Shown: in pieces, positions 16,601 through 25,316 of the stretch
Layout of the letters: each line of letters begins with the position of its first letter
Position numbering within the stretch: position 1 is the first letter of the stretch
Origin: JALOAT01 sp041685115
GTDB lineage: Bacteria > Pseudomonadota > Gammaproteobacteria > Thiohalomonadales > Thiohalomonadaceae
Assembly (NCBI GenBank): GCA_041685115.1
Contig: JAWLGK010000017.1
Coordinates: forward strand, 1-64,000
Direction: 5' to 3'
DNA: 64,000 nucleotides
Translations under genes and position numbers: made by a program
Notes under the pieces: model-generated
Databases searched by the model: none
What the model saw: only the letters and a program-made list of their open reading frames with translations
Told to the model about the DNA's origin: nothing

Positions 16601-18283
16601 CTACGGATTCGCCATGGAGCGGATGGTGGGCGAGGACAGTTGGATCTGGTCGGACCACACGCGGCCGGAATCGACCACCGTGGGCTTGAGCAGGATCACC
16701 AGCTCGCTCTTGCGCTTGCTGAAACTCTTGTGCTTGAACAAATAACCGAGCACGGGCAGTTTGCTGAGGAACGGTACGCCGGTCTCCTCTTCCACCTGGC
16801 GGGTCTGCATGAGACCGCCCAGCACCACGATCTGACCGTTGCGCGCGCGGATCACCGTATCGGATTCGCGGATGGTGCTGGCGGCGAGCGGCAGGGTGAA
16901 GTTGCCGCCGGCGGCATTGATGTTCTTCACCTGCTCGGTCACCTCGCTCACCGACGGGTGCACGTGCAGGATGATGTCGCCGTCGCGGCCGATCTGCGGC
17001 AGCACGTCCAGCGCCACACCGGAGAAGAACGGCGTGAGCTCCACGTTCACCTGCTGGGTGGTGGCGGCGCCGGTGGTGGTGGTGCTGTCCACGTTGGTGA
17101 CGAAGAACTCGTCGGAGCCGACCTTGATCACCGCCTTCTGGTTGTTCACCGTGGACACACGCGGACTCGACAGCACCTGCACCTCGCCCTGGTTCTGCAG
17201 CAGATCGATGAAGGCGGTGAAGTCCTGGGCGAACAGGCCCACGGTGAAACTGCGGCTCAGACTGGCTGCCAGGGAATCCGCGAAATTCCCGGTGATGTTC
17301 GCGCCTGGTGGCGACGTATTGGCTGTCCCTGAGATGGACGTATTGGAGGACACCGTACCTGACAGGTCGCGACCGAAACCGAATACGGCAGTTTCCTTTG
17401 CATCATTGCGCAGCGCCGCCCAGTTGATACCGGACTGATAACCATCCGCCAGCTCCACCTCCAGGATACGCGCCTCCAGGATCACCTGGCGCTGCACGGT
17501 GGCCTGGGTGGCCTCCAGGTAGTCCGCCACGGCGCGCAGTTCGCGCGGCATGGCGCGCACCACCACCACGCCCGACTGCGCGTTCACCGTGACCGAGCGG
17601 CCCTCGCCGCCCACCAGTTGGTTCAGCGAACCTGCCAAAGTGGCCCAGAACTGGGCATCCGAATCGGTGTTGATGCGCGAGTAGCTGTTGGCGCTGGCCG
17701 TGGTGCGCTCGGTGGCCTGCCCGCCGGAATCGCCCATGGTGGTGGCGCCGGCCTGACTGACTTCGCCGGGCGCCGCGCTCATCTGCGACTGGCCGCTGCG
17801 TTTCATGTCGATGTAGTCCACATGAAAGATGCGCGTCATCAGGCGCTCGGGCAGCACCGTAAAGCGCCCCGCGGCGCGCTCGTACTCGAAGCCATGGGTC
17901 TGGCGCACGATCTCCATCACTTCCGGCACGGTCACGTTCTTGAGATCGAGGGAGATGCTTCCGCTCACCTCGGGCGGCACCACCACGTTCCAGGCGGTGC
18001 CATCCACCAGGCCGAGGAAGAAATCGCGCGCCGGAACACCGCGCACGCGCACGTCGAAGCGCGGTTCCGCATCGGCGTCTTCCGCTCCGGGCAACTGGAT
18101 ATTGATGGGCGGCAGCAGGGCCTCGCTCACCTCGGGGGGCACGGCACCTGGCTCGGCCGCATCCTTGCCGTCGGCGAGCGCCGCACGCATCTCCTCGGCG
18201 GGCGTCGGTCCGCGGCTGGCACAGGACGTCAGCAGCAAAACCGCCGCAATCGCAGCGAAAAGGGATGTGGCTCTGGCGTTCAT
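16601..18283 (-). CDS. mshL: MSHA biogenesis secretin MshL
   Basis: MshL forms the outer-membrane secretin channel through which the pilus passes. The 560-residue precursor has a lipoprotein signal ending LLLTSC, so Cys21 is the likely acylated residue. An N-terminal secretin/TonB short domain (SISLDLKNVTVPEVMEIVRQTHGFEYE) is followed by the N domain and the C-terminal secretin domain with VLSSPRVSTVNNQKAVIKVG and GQIVVLGGLMQTR. Start and stop place it four bases overlapping mshK. Confidence 0.95.
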   Translation of the reverse strand: MNARATSLFAAIAAVLLLTSCASRGPTPAEEMRAALADGKDAAEPGAVPPEVSEALLPPINIQLPGAEDADAEPRFDVRVRGVPARDFFLGLVDGTAWNVVVPPEVSGSISLDLKNVTVPEVMEIVRQTHGFEYERAAGRFTVLPERLMTRIFHVDYIDMKRSGQSQMSAAPGEVSQAGATTMGDSGGQATERTTASANSYSRINTDSDAQFWATLAGSLNQLVGGEGRSVTVNAQSGVVVVRAMPRELRAVADYLEATQATVQRQVILEARILEVELADGYQSGINWAALRNDAKETAVFGFGRDLSGTVSSNTSISGTANTSPPGANITGNFADSLAASLSRSFTVGLFAQDFTAFIDLLQNQGEVQVLSSPRVSTVNNQKAVIKVGSDEFFVTNVDSTTTTGAATTQQVNVELTPFFSGVALDVLPQIGRDGDIILHVHPSVSEVTEQVKNINAAGGNFTLPLAASTIRESDTVIRARNGQIVVLGGLMQTRQVEEETGVPFLSKLPVLGYLFKHKSFSKRKSELVILLKPTVVDSGRVWSDQIQLSSPTIRSMANP

Positions 18284-18612
18284 TCTTGTTCCTGCTTTTC
18301 CGTTGCCGACTGCTTGACGCGCGTGGGCAGTAGCCGCACCACCATGATGTTGTCACCCCGCCGCAGACGCACCAGCGCGGGCTCGATGGCATCCACCCGT
18401 GCACCGGCGATGGTATCGCCGACCCGTACCGTCTTTCCGTTGATGACCGCGCGGCGCTCGTCGCGTGCGATGAAGGTGGAACTGAGCTTGAAAGCGGCGG
18501 CGCTGCGCGCCGGCGCCGCTGACGGCGCGCCCTGCGGCGGACGCATGGGGTCCTCGATGCCAAAGGCGAGGAAGGGCACTGCCAGGAAGAGAAGGAGCGC
18601 GATCCTAGACAC
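18280..18612 (-). CDS. mshK: MSHA biogenesis protein MshK
   Basis: This 110-residue protein has a signal peptide (MSRIALLLFLAVPFLAFG) followed by the EDPMRPP motif common to MshK and PilP-like periplasmic proteins. A small domain follows (RAVINGKTVRVGDTIAGARVDAIEPALVRL), similar to the PilP/GspC homology region. It would link the inner-membrane MshIJ complex to the MshL secretin. It overlaps mshJ by 8 bases and mshL by 4. Confidence 0.86.
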   Translation of the reverse strand: MSRIALLLFLAVPFLAFGIEDPMRPPQGAPSAAPARSAAAFKLSSTFIARDERRAVINGKTVRVGDTIAGARVDAIEPALVRLRRGDNIMVVRLLPTRVKQSATEKQEQE

Positions 18613-19252
18613 CGATCCAGGCCTCCGAGAGTCCGAGCGTATGCACGCGGATGGTCACGCGCGCCCGCGGATAGTCGAGCATTTCCAGGCCCACCTCGTC
18701 CCAGTACAGGGCGCGCCCCAGTTGTTCGAGGGCGCGCAGGTAATCGACCGTGCCCTGGAACGAGCCTTCCAGCACCAGTTGCATGCCATGGCGATACACC
18801 CCGGCGCCGGTGCTCGCATCGGCCGCCAGCAAGGGTTCGGCAGGCAGGCTCTCGACGCGGATGAGGCGTAGCCGGGTTTCGCGCGTCAACACATCCTCGA
18901 GTACCCGCGCCATCTCCTGCGGCGCCACCAGGCCGCGCACCGCACCGCCAAGGCGCTCGTCGCTGGCGCGGATGGCGGCTTCCAGCTCGGCCAGGCGACG
19001 GTGGTTGGCGGCATCCGGGTCGGCGATGCGCTGTTCCAACAGCGCCTGCATCTGTCCATCGATGTCCTGCACGTTCTTCTGAATGCTCTCGATGTTCGCC
19101 ACCAGGCGCGCCTGACGCGCCTCCAGCGGGTCCATGAGCAGCGCCTGCCAGCCGAACACCAGGACCGCGAGCACGGACAGGAATACCAGTGCACGCTCGC
19201 GCAGCGACAGGGCATCGATACGGGCGGCGAGAACGGCGGCACGTTGTTTCAT
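18605..19252 (-). CDS. mshJ: MSHA biogenesis protein MshJ (PilO-like)
   Basis: The 215-residue protein has one N-terminal membrane segment (ERALVFLSVLAVLVFGWQALL), a coiled-coil stretch (residues about 45-95) and a C-terminal ferredoxin-like domain ending in VTIRVHTLGLSEAW. This is the PilO/GspM layout. It belongs to the inner-membrane assembly platform together with the two MshI proteins. Overlaps of 4 and 8 bases with its neighbours support an operon. Confidence 0.86.
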   Translation of the reverse strand: MKQRAAVLAARIDALSLRERALVFLSVLAVLVFGWQALLMDPLEARQARLVANIESIQKNVQDIDGQMQALLEQRIADPDAANHRRLAELEAAIRASDERLGGAVRGLVAPQEMARVLEDVLTRETRLRLIRVESLPAEPLLAADASTGAGVYRHGMQLVLEGSFQGTVDYLRALEQLGRALYWDEVGLEMLDYPRARVTIRVHTLGLSEAWIGV

Positions 19253-19863
19253 GGCGCCTCCTCTTTCTCGGGCAGCCCGCTTTGCACTGTGAAGTCGATA
19301 CGCGAGGACTTCTCGGCGCGGGTAATCGTCAGGTGGCGGAACTGCGCGCCGCTGAAGGCCGGCTCATCGGCGAGGCGTTGCAGATACTGGGGCACGGCCT
19401 CGGCTTGCAGTGTGCTGCCGGCCAGACGCAGATCAGCCCCGGCGCCGGTGATGCCGATGCGCGTCAGCCACAGCGGCGCCAGCCGCTGACGCGCGAGACC
19501 TTCGAGGTGCGCCGAAAAGCCCTGGGTGTTTCCTTCCGCACCGCTGCCGAGCTGAGACAGGATGCGCGTGCGGGCATCCAGCTCCCGGGTCAACTGCTGT
19601 ACGCGTGCTTCAAGGGCGGCGTCGCGGGGGCGTTCGGGGTGCAGCGCGCGCAGCGACTCGATGCGCGCCAACGCCTCGGTGCGGCGTTGTTCGGCCTGGG
19701 CGTGTTGCGCCTCCAGTCCGCGCACCTGCCAGGCGCCGAAGGCGTAAAACACGAGCAGTCCCACCAGCACACCTGCGCCGCCCTGCACCATCGCCCTGGC
19801 GGAAAAGACCTTCTCCTGCTTGCGGAAGATCGGCTGATAGAGGTTGATCTGCTGGACGGTCAC
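19249..19863 (-). CDS. PilN-like MSHA biogenesis protein (MshI2)
   Basis: This 204-residue protein starts MTVQQINLYQPIFRKQE, the PilN-type N-terminus that contacts PilM-like proteins. It has a single membrane segment at about residues 27-45 (GGAGVLVGLLVFYAFGAWQV), a coiled coil and a C-terminal domain. The GTG start at 19863 overlaps the mshI stop as GTGA. A longer upstream frame is only the antisense-free shadow of mshI. In Vibrio and Shewanella operons the equivalent is often called mshI2. Confidence 0.85.
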   Translation of the reverse strand: MTVQQINLYQPIFRKQEKVFSARAMVQGGAGVLVGLLVFYAFGAWQVRGLEAQHAQAEQRRTEALARIESLRALHPERPRDAALEARVQQLTRELDARTRILSQLGSGAEGNTQGFSAHLEGLARQRLAPLWLTRIGITGAGADLRLAGSTLQAEAVPQYLQRLADEPAFSGAQFRHLTITRAEKSSRIDFTVQSGLPEKEEAP

Positions 19864-20819
19864 AGGGCCTTCTCCTCGCGCCTGAGCGCGGCACCGATGG
19901 CCATGAAACAACGCGCCTGCAGTGCGTCCGGCAGCGGGCCCGTGGTCTCGAACAGCGCGTTCATGTCGAGCGTGCGCACGGCAATACCGAGGCTGGCGCC
20001 GAACCGGCTCAGCAGCCCGGGCAGCGGTTCCTCGGTCGGCGCCATCACCAAGGTGCCGATGGGCGGCAGGGAGAAATGACTCTCGTAATAATCGAGCGAG
20101 CGCTGCACCTCGAGCACCATGGTGTCGACCAACCGTTCCAGCTGTGCCGGGTCGCGCAGCTGCGACACACCGATGTCCATGCCGCGCGACAGGTACAGCG
20201 CGCCCTGCCGCGTGAGTGTCAGCAGGCCACCGTGGCGATCGAGGCGCAGTACCGCGACGCCGTTCTGATCTTCCGGAAGTTGCGCGGCCACGTTGCGCTG
20301 GCACAGCTCCGGTATGTCGATGACCTCCAGGCCGACACCGGCCCCCTCCAGCAGGCCGATGTGCTGCTGCACGGTGGCGATACGCGCCGCGACCACATAC
20401 ATGAGTTTGGGGCGCCCGCGTTCCTGCTGGCCCGGGATATCGAACACGTCGATGACGGCATCGTCGATATGGAAATCGATGAGTTCACGGATGCGCCAGC
20501 GCACCGCAGCCTTGAGTTCGGAAGGATCGACCTGGGGGGCTTCCACCAGAAGCAGGGAGAAGTCCTTGTCATCGACCACGCTCACGCAGCGCGCATCGTC
20601 GAGGTGTTGCTCGCGAACCAGTTCGGCGAGGATGCCCGGTTGCGCCGGGGCGGCGCACTCACGGAACTCGCAGCTGGCGAGCACGGGCGCATGGCCGGGT
20701 GATTGCTCGATACGCGCAACCCCTATCCCGCCAGGGGCGGCGACGAGTCCCGTGACGCCACTCACCTGGTTGCGCTTGCGGAGGAAGGCGAGCAGCGGAT
20801 TTTTCCTGATAGCGGCCAA
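19860..20819 (-). CDS. mshI: MSHA biogenesis protein MshI (PilM-like)
   Basis: The 319-residue protein is a PilM/GspL-cytoplasmic-domain relative with an actin-like fold. Signs are the N-terminal GLVAAPGGIGVARIE, the LKAAVRWRIRELIDFHIDDAVIDVFD block near residues 100-125, and VAVLRLDRHGGLLTLTRQGALYLSRG. No membrane segment is evident. It is the first gene of the cluster, with a CRP-like palindrome about 113 bases upstream. Confidence 0.88.
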   Translation of the reverse strand: MAAIRKNPLLAFLRKRNQVSGVTGLVAAPGGIGVARIEQSPGHAPVLASCEFRECAAPAQPGILAELVREQHLDDARCVSVVDDKDFSLLLVEAPQVDPSELKAAVRWRIRELIDFHIDDAVIDVFDIPGQQERGRPKLMYVVAARIATVQQHIGLLEGAGVGLEVIDIPELCQRNVAAQLPEDQNGVAVLRLDRHGGLLTLTRQGALYLSRGMDIGVSQLRDPAQLERLVDTMVLEVQRSLDYYESHFSLPPIGTLVMAPTEEPLPGLLSRFGASLGIAVRTLDMNALFETTGPLPDALQARCFMAIGAALRREEKAL

Positions 20820-20931
20820 GTTCTAATACGCCAAGGGTCGAAAGGAGACCAAATGACTCACCTAACTCTTTGTCGTGTGGACATTCTGTGACCGACTCGT
20901 CAGGCAGCACGAGACGCATTCTAACCGGTAC

Positions 20932-20955
20932 AAACTGTGAATTGCATCACAGTTT
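20932..20955. promoter_or_regulatory. Perfect CRP/Vfr-like palindrome upstream of the msh operon
   Basis: AAACTGTGA (20932-20940) and TCACAGTTT (20947-20955) are perfect complements around ATTGCA. The core TGTGA-N6-TCACA is the textbook CRP consensus. It lies upstream of mshI and 3 bases after the stop of the UbiA-like gene. A TAGAAT hexamer lies about 20 bases downstream on the minus strand. A terminator is less likely because the stem is AT-rich and no T tract follows. Confidence 0.6.
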
Positions 20956-20958
20956 CGC

Positions 20959-21783
20959 CTATGGAGGTACCGCGCAGGCACACAGGTAATGGCCCGCGAG
21001 GCCTGCAAAGGTGACGGCGCCCCACCACAGTTGCAGGGTATAGGCGTCACCGGTAGCCCCAAGGGCCAACCGCACCACCGACGCGGCCGTCAGCAGGCCG
21101 GCGGTGATCAGCCCGATACGGTGGAACACCCCCAGCCCGACCTGGTTCCCGAGCAGGTACAGGGCCAGCAACGCCGAGGTAAGCAAGACCGCCACAACCA
21201 GTGGGACCGCGGCTCCGAATACGCTGACCAGGCTTGCCCCCTCACGTTCGGGCAGGCGGGTCACCAGTGCCGCCAGCACCCACAAAAATGTCGCAAGCCC
21301 AAGGAGACCAGCGGCCTTGCCCGGTCCGGCATGCTGGGCGCTCCAGGCGGACGCCACCACCAGCGCCGCTGCCACTGCCAGGACGGGCTGGGCCAGGTAA
21401 CTGTGCCGGCGCAGTGCAAACCAGGCGACCGCCAGGCCAAGGCTGAGTACCAGGATGAGCACCGGCCAGCCGAGGGGAACGGCAAAGCACAGGCCGGCGA
21501 CGAACAACATCATGCCCAGACGGCGCCGTTCGATGGGGATCCCTTCCGGAGACGCCGCGCCGGGCACGTACCACATCCAGACCGCCGCCCGCACCAGCGC
21601 GTAGGCGAGCAGCAGGGCGATAAGGGCACTCACATCGGGGGCACCGCGCGTGGCCAGCCAGGTGGCGGACAAGGCGGGAAACAGCAACAACCAGGCGTCG
21701 GCACTGCGGTCGAGCGCCAGAACCCCCGCCAGGGCCCGCAGGCGCTCAAGGTGCGCGGATCCGGGCCGGGCAGCTGGCCTCAC
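20959..21783 (-). CDS. UbiA-like membrane protein lacking the prenyltransferase aspartate motifs
   Basis: The 274-residue protein aligns with 4-hydroxybenzoate prenyltransferase along its length: DRSADAWLLLFPALSATWLATRG matches the UbiA DKPIGxLLLLWPTLWALW block and LVRAAV matches LMRSAG. However, the NDxxDxxxD motif is replaced by WYVPGAASPEGIP, and the second motif (YDxxYAMxDRxDD in UbiA) by ALVTRLPEREGAS. About eight membrane segments remain. The GTG start overlaps the ubiC stop as GTGA, so it occupies the normal ubiA position. It is probably a non-catalytic paralogue or a decaying gene; the reading frame is intact. A functional ubiA must lie elsewhere. Confidence 0.8.
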   Translation of the reverse strand: MRPAARPGSAHLERLRALAGVLALDRSADAWLLLFPALSATWLATRGAPDVSALIALLLAYALVRAAVWMWYVPGAASPEGIPIERRRLGMMLFVAGLCFAVPLGWPVLILVLSLGLAVAWFALRRHSYLAQPVLAVAAALVVASAWSAQHAGPGKAAGLLGLATFLWVLAALVTRLPEREGASLVSVFGAAVPLVVAVLLTSALLALYLLGNQVGLGVFHRIGLITAGLLTAASVVRLALGATGDAYTLQLWWGAVTFAGLAGHYLCACAVPP

Positions 21784-22307
21784 AGCGCCCTCGTAAACGC
21801 AGGAAGGAAATACTCGCTCACCATGAGCCGGCGCCCGCTCACCTGAAACACCGAGCGGCGCGCCCATACCGGCTCGCCGACGCCTGTCACCGTGGCCAGG
21901 GCCACCTGGAAGGGTCCGCGGGCAAGCAGCGGCTGGGCGAACAGGAAGCCGCCGAGCGACCGCTCACCCAAGCGCTGCAAGCGGCGATAGCGACCACGGG
22001 CGGTGGCGTCCGGGATGAGGGTGCGCGCATACACCCAGCGCTCCGTGCCGCAACACAAATAGACCTCGCGCAACAGGGCGAAGGCGCCCGGACGCAAGCG
22101 CAGCGCGAAGGCCTCGCCCGGCGTCGGACGGATGCGTTCCTGCTTGATCAGCTCGACGCGAAAGGTCTGCCCGCAGCGCTCCACCAGGCGCTGTGTGAGC
22201 GACGAACCGTCCTGCAACCAGGGTAACAGCGCCGCCGGCGGGGATACCGAAGCGGGCTGGCGCACAGTGCGCCAGACGGGTTCGCGGAAATGGGGACGGC
22301 GGTTCAT
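21780..22307 (-). CDS. ubiC: Chorismate pyruvate-lyase UbiC
   Basis: UbiC makes 4-hydroxybenzoate from chorismate, the first step of ubiquinone synthesis. The 175-residue protein shows the family pattern: WLQDGSSLTQRLVERC near residues 30-45, REVYLCCGTERWVYARTLIP with the arginine that binds chorismate, LGERSLGGFLF, and a C-terminal glutamate in SEYFLPAF. Length is normal. It is followed by the degenerate UbiA-like gene. Confidence 0.92.
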   Translation of the reverse strand: MNRRPHFREPVWRTVRQPASVSPPAALLPWLQDGSSLTQRLVERCGQTFRVELIKQERIRPTPGEAFALRLRPGAFALLREVYLCCGTERWVYARTLIPDATARGRYRRLQRLGERSLGGFLFAQPLLARGPFQVALATVTGVGEPVWARRSVFQVSGRRLMVSEYFLPAFTRAL

Positions 22308-22382
22308 GGCTGGCGCGGATTATATACGCCGCCGGGGGATCCGGATTCGTGGAACGCCAGCAAGAAAAGGCAAAAAGCTTAA

Positions 22383-22564
22383 CCACGGGGGACACGGGGA
22401 ACACGGGGGAGAAGATTTCCGGCGGGTGTGGGAGCGAGCTTCCGCTCGCGATACTCGGCCTGAGGGGCCCCAGCCTGTCGCGAGCAGAAGCTCGCTCCCA
22501 CATGAGTCCAGAACATTTTCCCTTCTCCCCCCGTGTTCCCCGTGTCTCCCGTGTCCCCCGTGTT
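22383..22564. repeat. Composite intergenic element, ACACGGGGA family copy 1 with nested REP pair
   Basis: The outer arms are 9-bp-periodic: CACGGGGGA, CACGGGGAA units at 22383-22412 and their complements (CCGTGTTCC, CCGTGTCTC) at about 22529-22564. Inside lie two oppositely oriented REP-like palindromes (TGTGGGAGCGAGCTTCCGCT and its counterpart) around a GC-rich spacer. It fills the gap between ubiC and recG. Confidence 0.9.
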
Positions 22565-22578
22565 TTGGTTGTTTTCAA

Positions 22579-24651
22579 TCAGACGTGAGCGTAGCGCTGG
22601 TCGTCGCCGACCCAGCGCGCCACCAGGGGCGGGACGTGGGCGGGGTAGTCGCGCAGCAGTTGGGCGGCGACCTCGGCGACGCGGGGCAGCAGGTCTTCGT
22701 CGCGCTCCAGGTCGGCGATGCGCAACTGTTGCAGGCCGGTCTGACGGGTGCCAAGCAGTTCGCCGGGGCCGCGGATCTCCAGGTCCTTGCGGGCGATGAC
22801 GAAGCCGTCGTTGGTCTCGCGCATCACCGCCAGGCGCTCGCGCGCGGTCTCCGACAGCGGGCCGTGGTACATGAGCACGCAGGCGGACTTCGCCGCGCCG
22901 CGGCCCACGCGCCCGCGCAACTGGTGCAACTGGGCCAGGCCCAGGCGCTCAGCGTTCTCGATGACCATGAGACTGGCGTTAGGCACGTCCACGCCCACTT
23001 CGATGACCGTGGTGGCCACGAGCAGGTCCAGTTCGCCCGCCTTGAAGGCGCTCATCACGGCCTCTTTCTCGTCAGGTTTGAGGCGGCCGTGCACCAGCCC
23101 CACGCGCAGCGTGGGCAGGGCCTCGCGCAACAGCACGGCCGTGTCCTCCGCGGCCTGGGCCTGCAATACGTCGGACTCCTCGATGAGGGTGCACACCCAA
23201 TAGGCCTGCCGGCCTTCGGCGCAGGCGGAATACACCCGCTGCACCACCGCCTCGCGACGGTTGTCGGGCACCACCACGGTCTCCACCGGCGTGCGGCCCG
23301 GGGGCAGTTCGTCGATCACCGACAGGTCCAGGTCCGCGTAGGCGGTCTGGGCCAGGGTGCGGGGGATGGGGGTGGCGGTCATGATGAGCTGGTGAGCGTG
23401 GCGGCCCGCCTTGGCGCCCTTCTCTTTCAGCGCCAGGCGCTGGTGCACGCCGAAGCGGTGCTGCTCATCCACCACGACGAGGCCGAGGCCGGCGAACTCC
23501 ACGTCTTGCTGGAACAGGGCGTGGGTACCCACGGCCACCAACGCCGCGCCCGTGGCCACCGCCTCAACCGCTTCGCGCCGCGCCTTGCCCTTCTGCCGGC
23601 CGGACAGCCACACCACGTTGACACCCAAGGGCGCGAGCCAGCGGGCGAAGTTGCGGTAGTGCTGTTCCGCCAGGATCTCGGTAGGCGCCATCACCGCGGC
23701 CTGGTAGCCCGATTCCACCGCCATGAGCACGGCCAGCGCCGCCACCACGGTCTTGCCCGAACCCACGTCGCCCTGCACCAGGCGCTGCATGGGCACCGCG
23801 CCGCGCAGGTCAGCGGCGATCTCCTTCATCACGCGTCGCTGCGCCCCCGTGAGCTCGAAGGACAGCGATGCGAGGAACGCCTTGGTGAGTTTTCCCGTGG
23901 GCTTGAGCGGATGGGCCGCCTCGTGGCGGGTGAGCTCGCGCAACCGGCGCAGGCTCAGGTGATGGGCAAGCAGCTCCTCGAAGGCCAGTCGGCGCTGGGC
24001 CGGATGCCGGCCCTCGGCGAGGGACGAGAGCGCCACGTCCGGCGGCGGGCGGTGCAACAACTGCAAGGCATGGTCGAGGGCGGGAAAGGCCAGTTCCTCG
24101 CGCAACGCGGCGGGCAGCCACTCCGGCAGCACATGAGTGTCGAGCCGAGCCAACGCGGCATCGATGGCACGGCGCAGCGACGGCTGTTGCAGGCCCTCAG
24201 TGGATGGATAGATGGGCGTGAGGTGCTCCTCCACCGGCGCATCCCCGTCCACCCGCCGGTACTCCGGGTGCACCATCTCCAGGGTGGTCGCCCCTGTGCG
24301 CACCTCGCCGAAACAGCGCAGCCGCGTGCCGCGCGCGAGCGCCGCCTGCTGCGCCGCGGTGAAATGGAAAAAGCGCAGCGTCAGGCTGCCGGTGCCGTCG
24401 GCAATGCGCGTGAGCAACATGCGCCGCCGCCCGAACTTGATCTCCGTGTGCAACACCTCCCCCTCCACCACCGCCTGGTCGCCCGGCCGCAGCGCGCCCA
24501 TAGGCACCACCCGCGTGCGGTCCTGATAGCGCATGGGCAGGTGAAACAACAGGTCCTGCACCGTGCGCAGCCCCAGCCGCGCAAAGCGCTCGGCCTGACT
24601 CGGGCCGATGCCTTTGATGGCGGTGATGGACAGGGAGTCGAGGGAGGTCAT
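22579..24651 (-). CDS. recG: ATP-dependent DNA helicase RecG
   Basis: RecG remodels stalled forks and Holliday junctions. The 690-residue protein has an N-terminal wedge/OB region (residues about 50-150), then the helicase core with Walker A GDVGSGKT near 290, the DEQH box (VVDEQHRFGVHQR) typical of RecG, TATPIPRT, and motif VI QLRGRVGRG. Its length is normal. It is flanked by two copies of the same composite repeat and is oriented with ridA and spoT. Confidence 0.96.
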   Translation of the reverse strand: MTSLDSLSITAIKGIGPSQAERFARLGLRTVQDLLFHLPMRYQDRTRVVPMGALRPGDQAVVEGEVLHTEIKFGRRRMLLTRIADGTGSLTLRFFHFTAAQQAALARGTRLRCFGEVRTGATTLEMVHPEYRRVDGDAPVEEHLTPIYPSTEGLQQPSLRRAIDAALARLDTHVLPEWLPAALREELAFPALDHALQLLHRPPPDVALSSLAEGRHPAQRRLAFEELLAHHLSLRRLRELTRHEAAHPLKPTGKLTKAFLASLSFELTGAQRRVMKEIAADLRGAVPMQRLVQGDVGSGKTVVAALAVLMAVESGYQAAVMAPTEILAEQHYRNFARWLAPLGVNVVWLSGRQKGKARREAVEAVATGAALVAVGTHALFQQDVEFAGLGLVVVDEQHRFGVHQRLALKEKGAKAGRHAHQLIMTATPIPRTLAQTAYADLDLSVIDELPPGRTPVETVVVPDNRREAVVQRVYSACAEGRQAYWVCTLIEESDVLQAQAAEDTAVLLREALPTLRVGLVHGRLKPDEKEAVMSAFKAGELDLLVATTVIEVGVDVPNASLMVIENAERLGLAQLHQLRGRVGRGAAKSACVLMYHGPLSETARERLAVMRETNDGFVIARKDLEIRGPGELLGTRQTGLQQLRIADLERDEDLLPRVAEVAAQLLRDYPAHVPPLVARWVGDDQRYAHV

Positions 24652-24679
24652 AGCTGCCGGTAGAAGAAAAAAGCTTTAA

Positions 24680-24842
24680 CCACGGGGGACACGGGGGAGA
24701 AGATTTCCGGCATGTGTGGGAGCGAGCTTCTGCTCACGATACTCGGCCTGAGGGCCGTGAGCTTGTCGCGAGCAGAAGTTCGCTCCCACATGAGCCCAAT
24801 ACATGTCTTTCTTCACCCCGTGTTCCCCGTGCCCCCCGTGTC
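24680..24842. repeat. Composite intergenic element, ACACGGGGA family copy 2 with nested REP pair
   Basis: The outer 9-bp-periodic arms and the inner REP pair are the same design as copy 1 on the other side of recG, with about the same length and several differences in the REP spacer. It lies between recG and ridA. Confidence 0.9.
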
Positions 24843-24863
24843 AATCTTTTCTCTTTTCTTTGC

Positions 24864-25247
24864 TCACCCCAACACCATCACTGCATCCATTTCCACGCCG
24901 GCGCCCTTGGGGAGGGCGGCGACGCCGATGGCGGCGCGGGCGGGATAGGGCTGCTGGAAGTAGTCGGCCATGACCTGGTTCACCAGGGGGAAGTTCGCCA
25001 GGTCGGTGAGGAACACATTGAGCTTGGCCACGTCTGCCAGCGAGCCGCCGGCGGCCTCGGCCACGGCCTTCAGGTTATCGAACACGCGGCGCACCTGCGC
25101 CTCCATGTCACCTGCGACCATCTCCATGGTCTCCGGCACCAAGGGGATCTGGCCGGACAGGTACACGGTGTCACCGATCTTCACGGCCTGGGAATAGGTG
25201 CCGATGGCCTTGGGGGCCTTGTCGGTATGGATGATCTCGCGCTTCAC
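24864..25247 (-). CDS. ridA: RidA family reactive intermediate deaminase
   Basis: RidA hydrolyses reactive enamine/imine intermediates from PLP enzymes. The GTG at 25247 is the start because AAGGAGC lies 4 bases before it and it gives the standard 127 residues (MKREIIHTDKAPKAIG). Family motifs are GTYSQAVKIGDTVYLSGQIPL, DLANFPLVNQVMADYF and the C-terminal PARAAIGVAALPKGAGVEMDAV. A longer upstream frame adds an unrelated hydrophobic stretch and is rejected. It lies between recG and spoT, a usual gammaproteobacterial arrangement. Confidence 0.95.
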   Translation of the reverse strand: MKREIIHTDKAPKAIGTYSQAVKIGDTVYLSGQIPLVPETMEMVAGDMEAQVRRVFDNLKAVAEAAGGSLADVAKLNVFLTDLANFPLVNQVMADYFQQPYPARAAIGVAALPKGAGVEMDAVMVLG

Positions 25248-25316
25248 GCCCGCTCCTTCATTCGCGTCAAAACCGCAAGGATAGGGAGCGGGGGCGGCAG
25301 CGGCAACAAGAAGAAG

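Noticed and set aside
22132..24663. An 843-residue plus-strand open frame over recG
   Set aside because: It is antisense to recG, rich in His, Gln and Gly as in GC-rich shadow frames, and runs through the repeat element.
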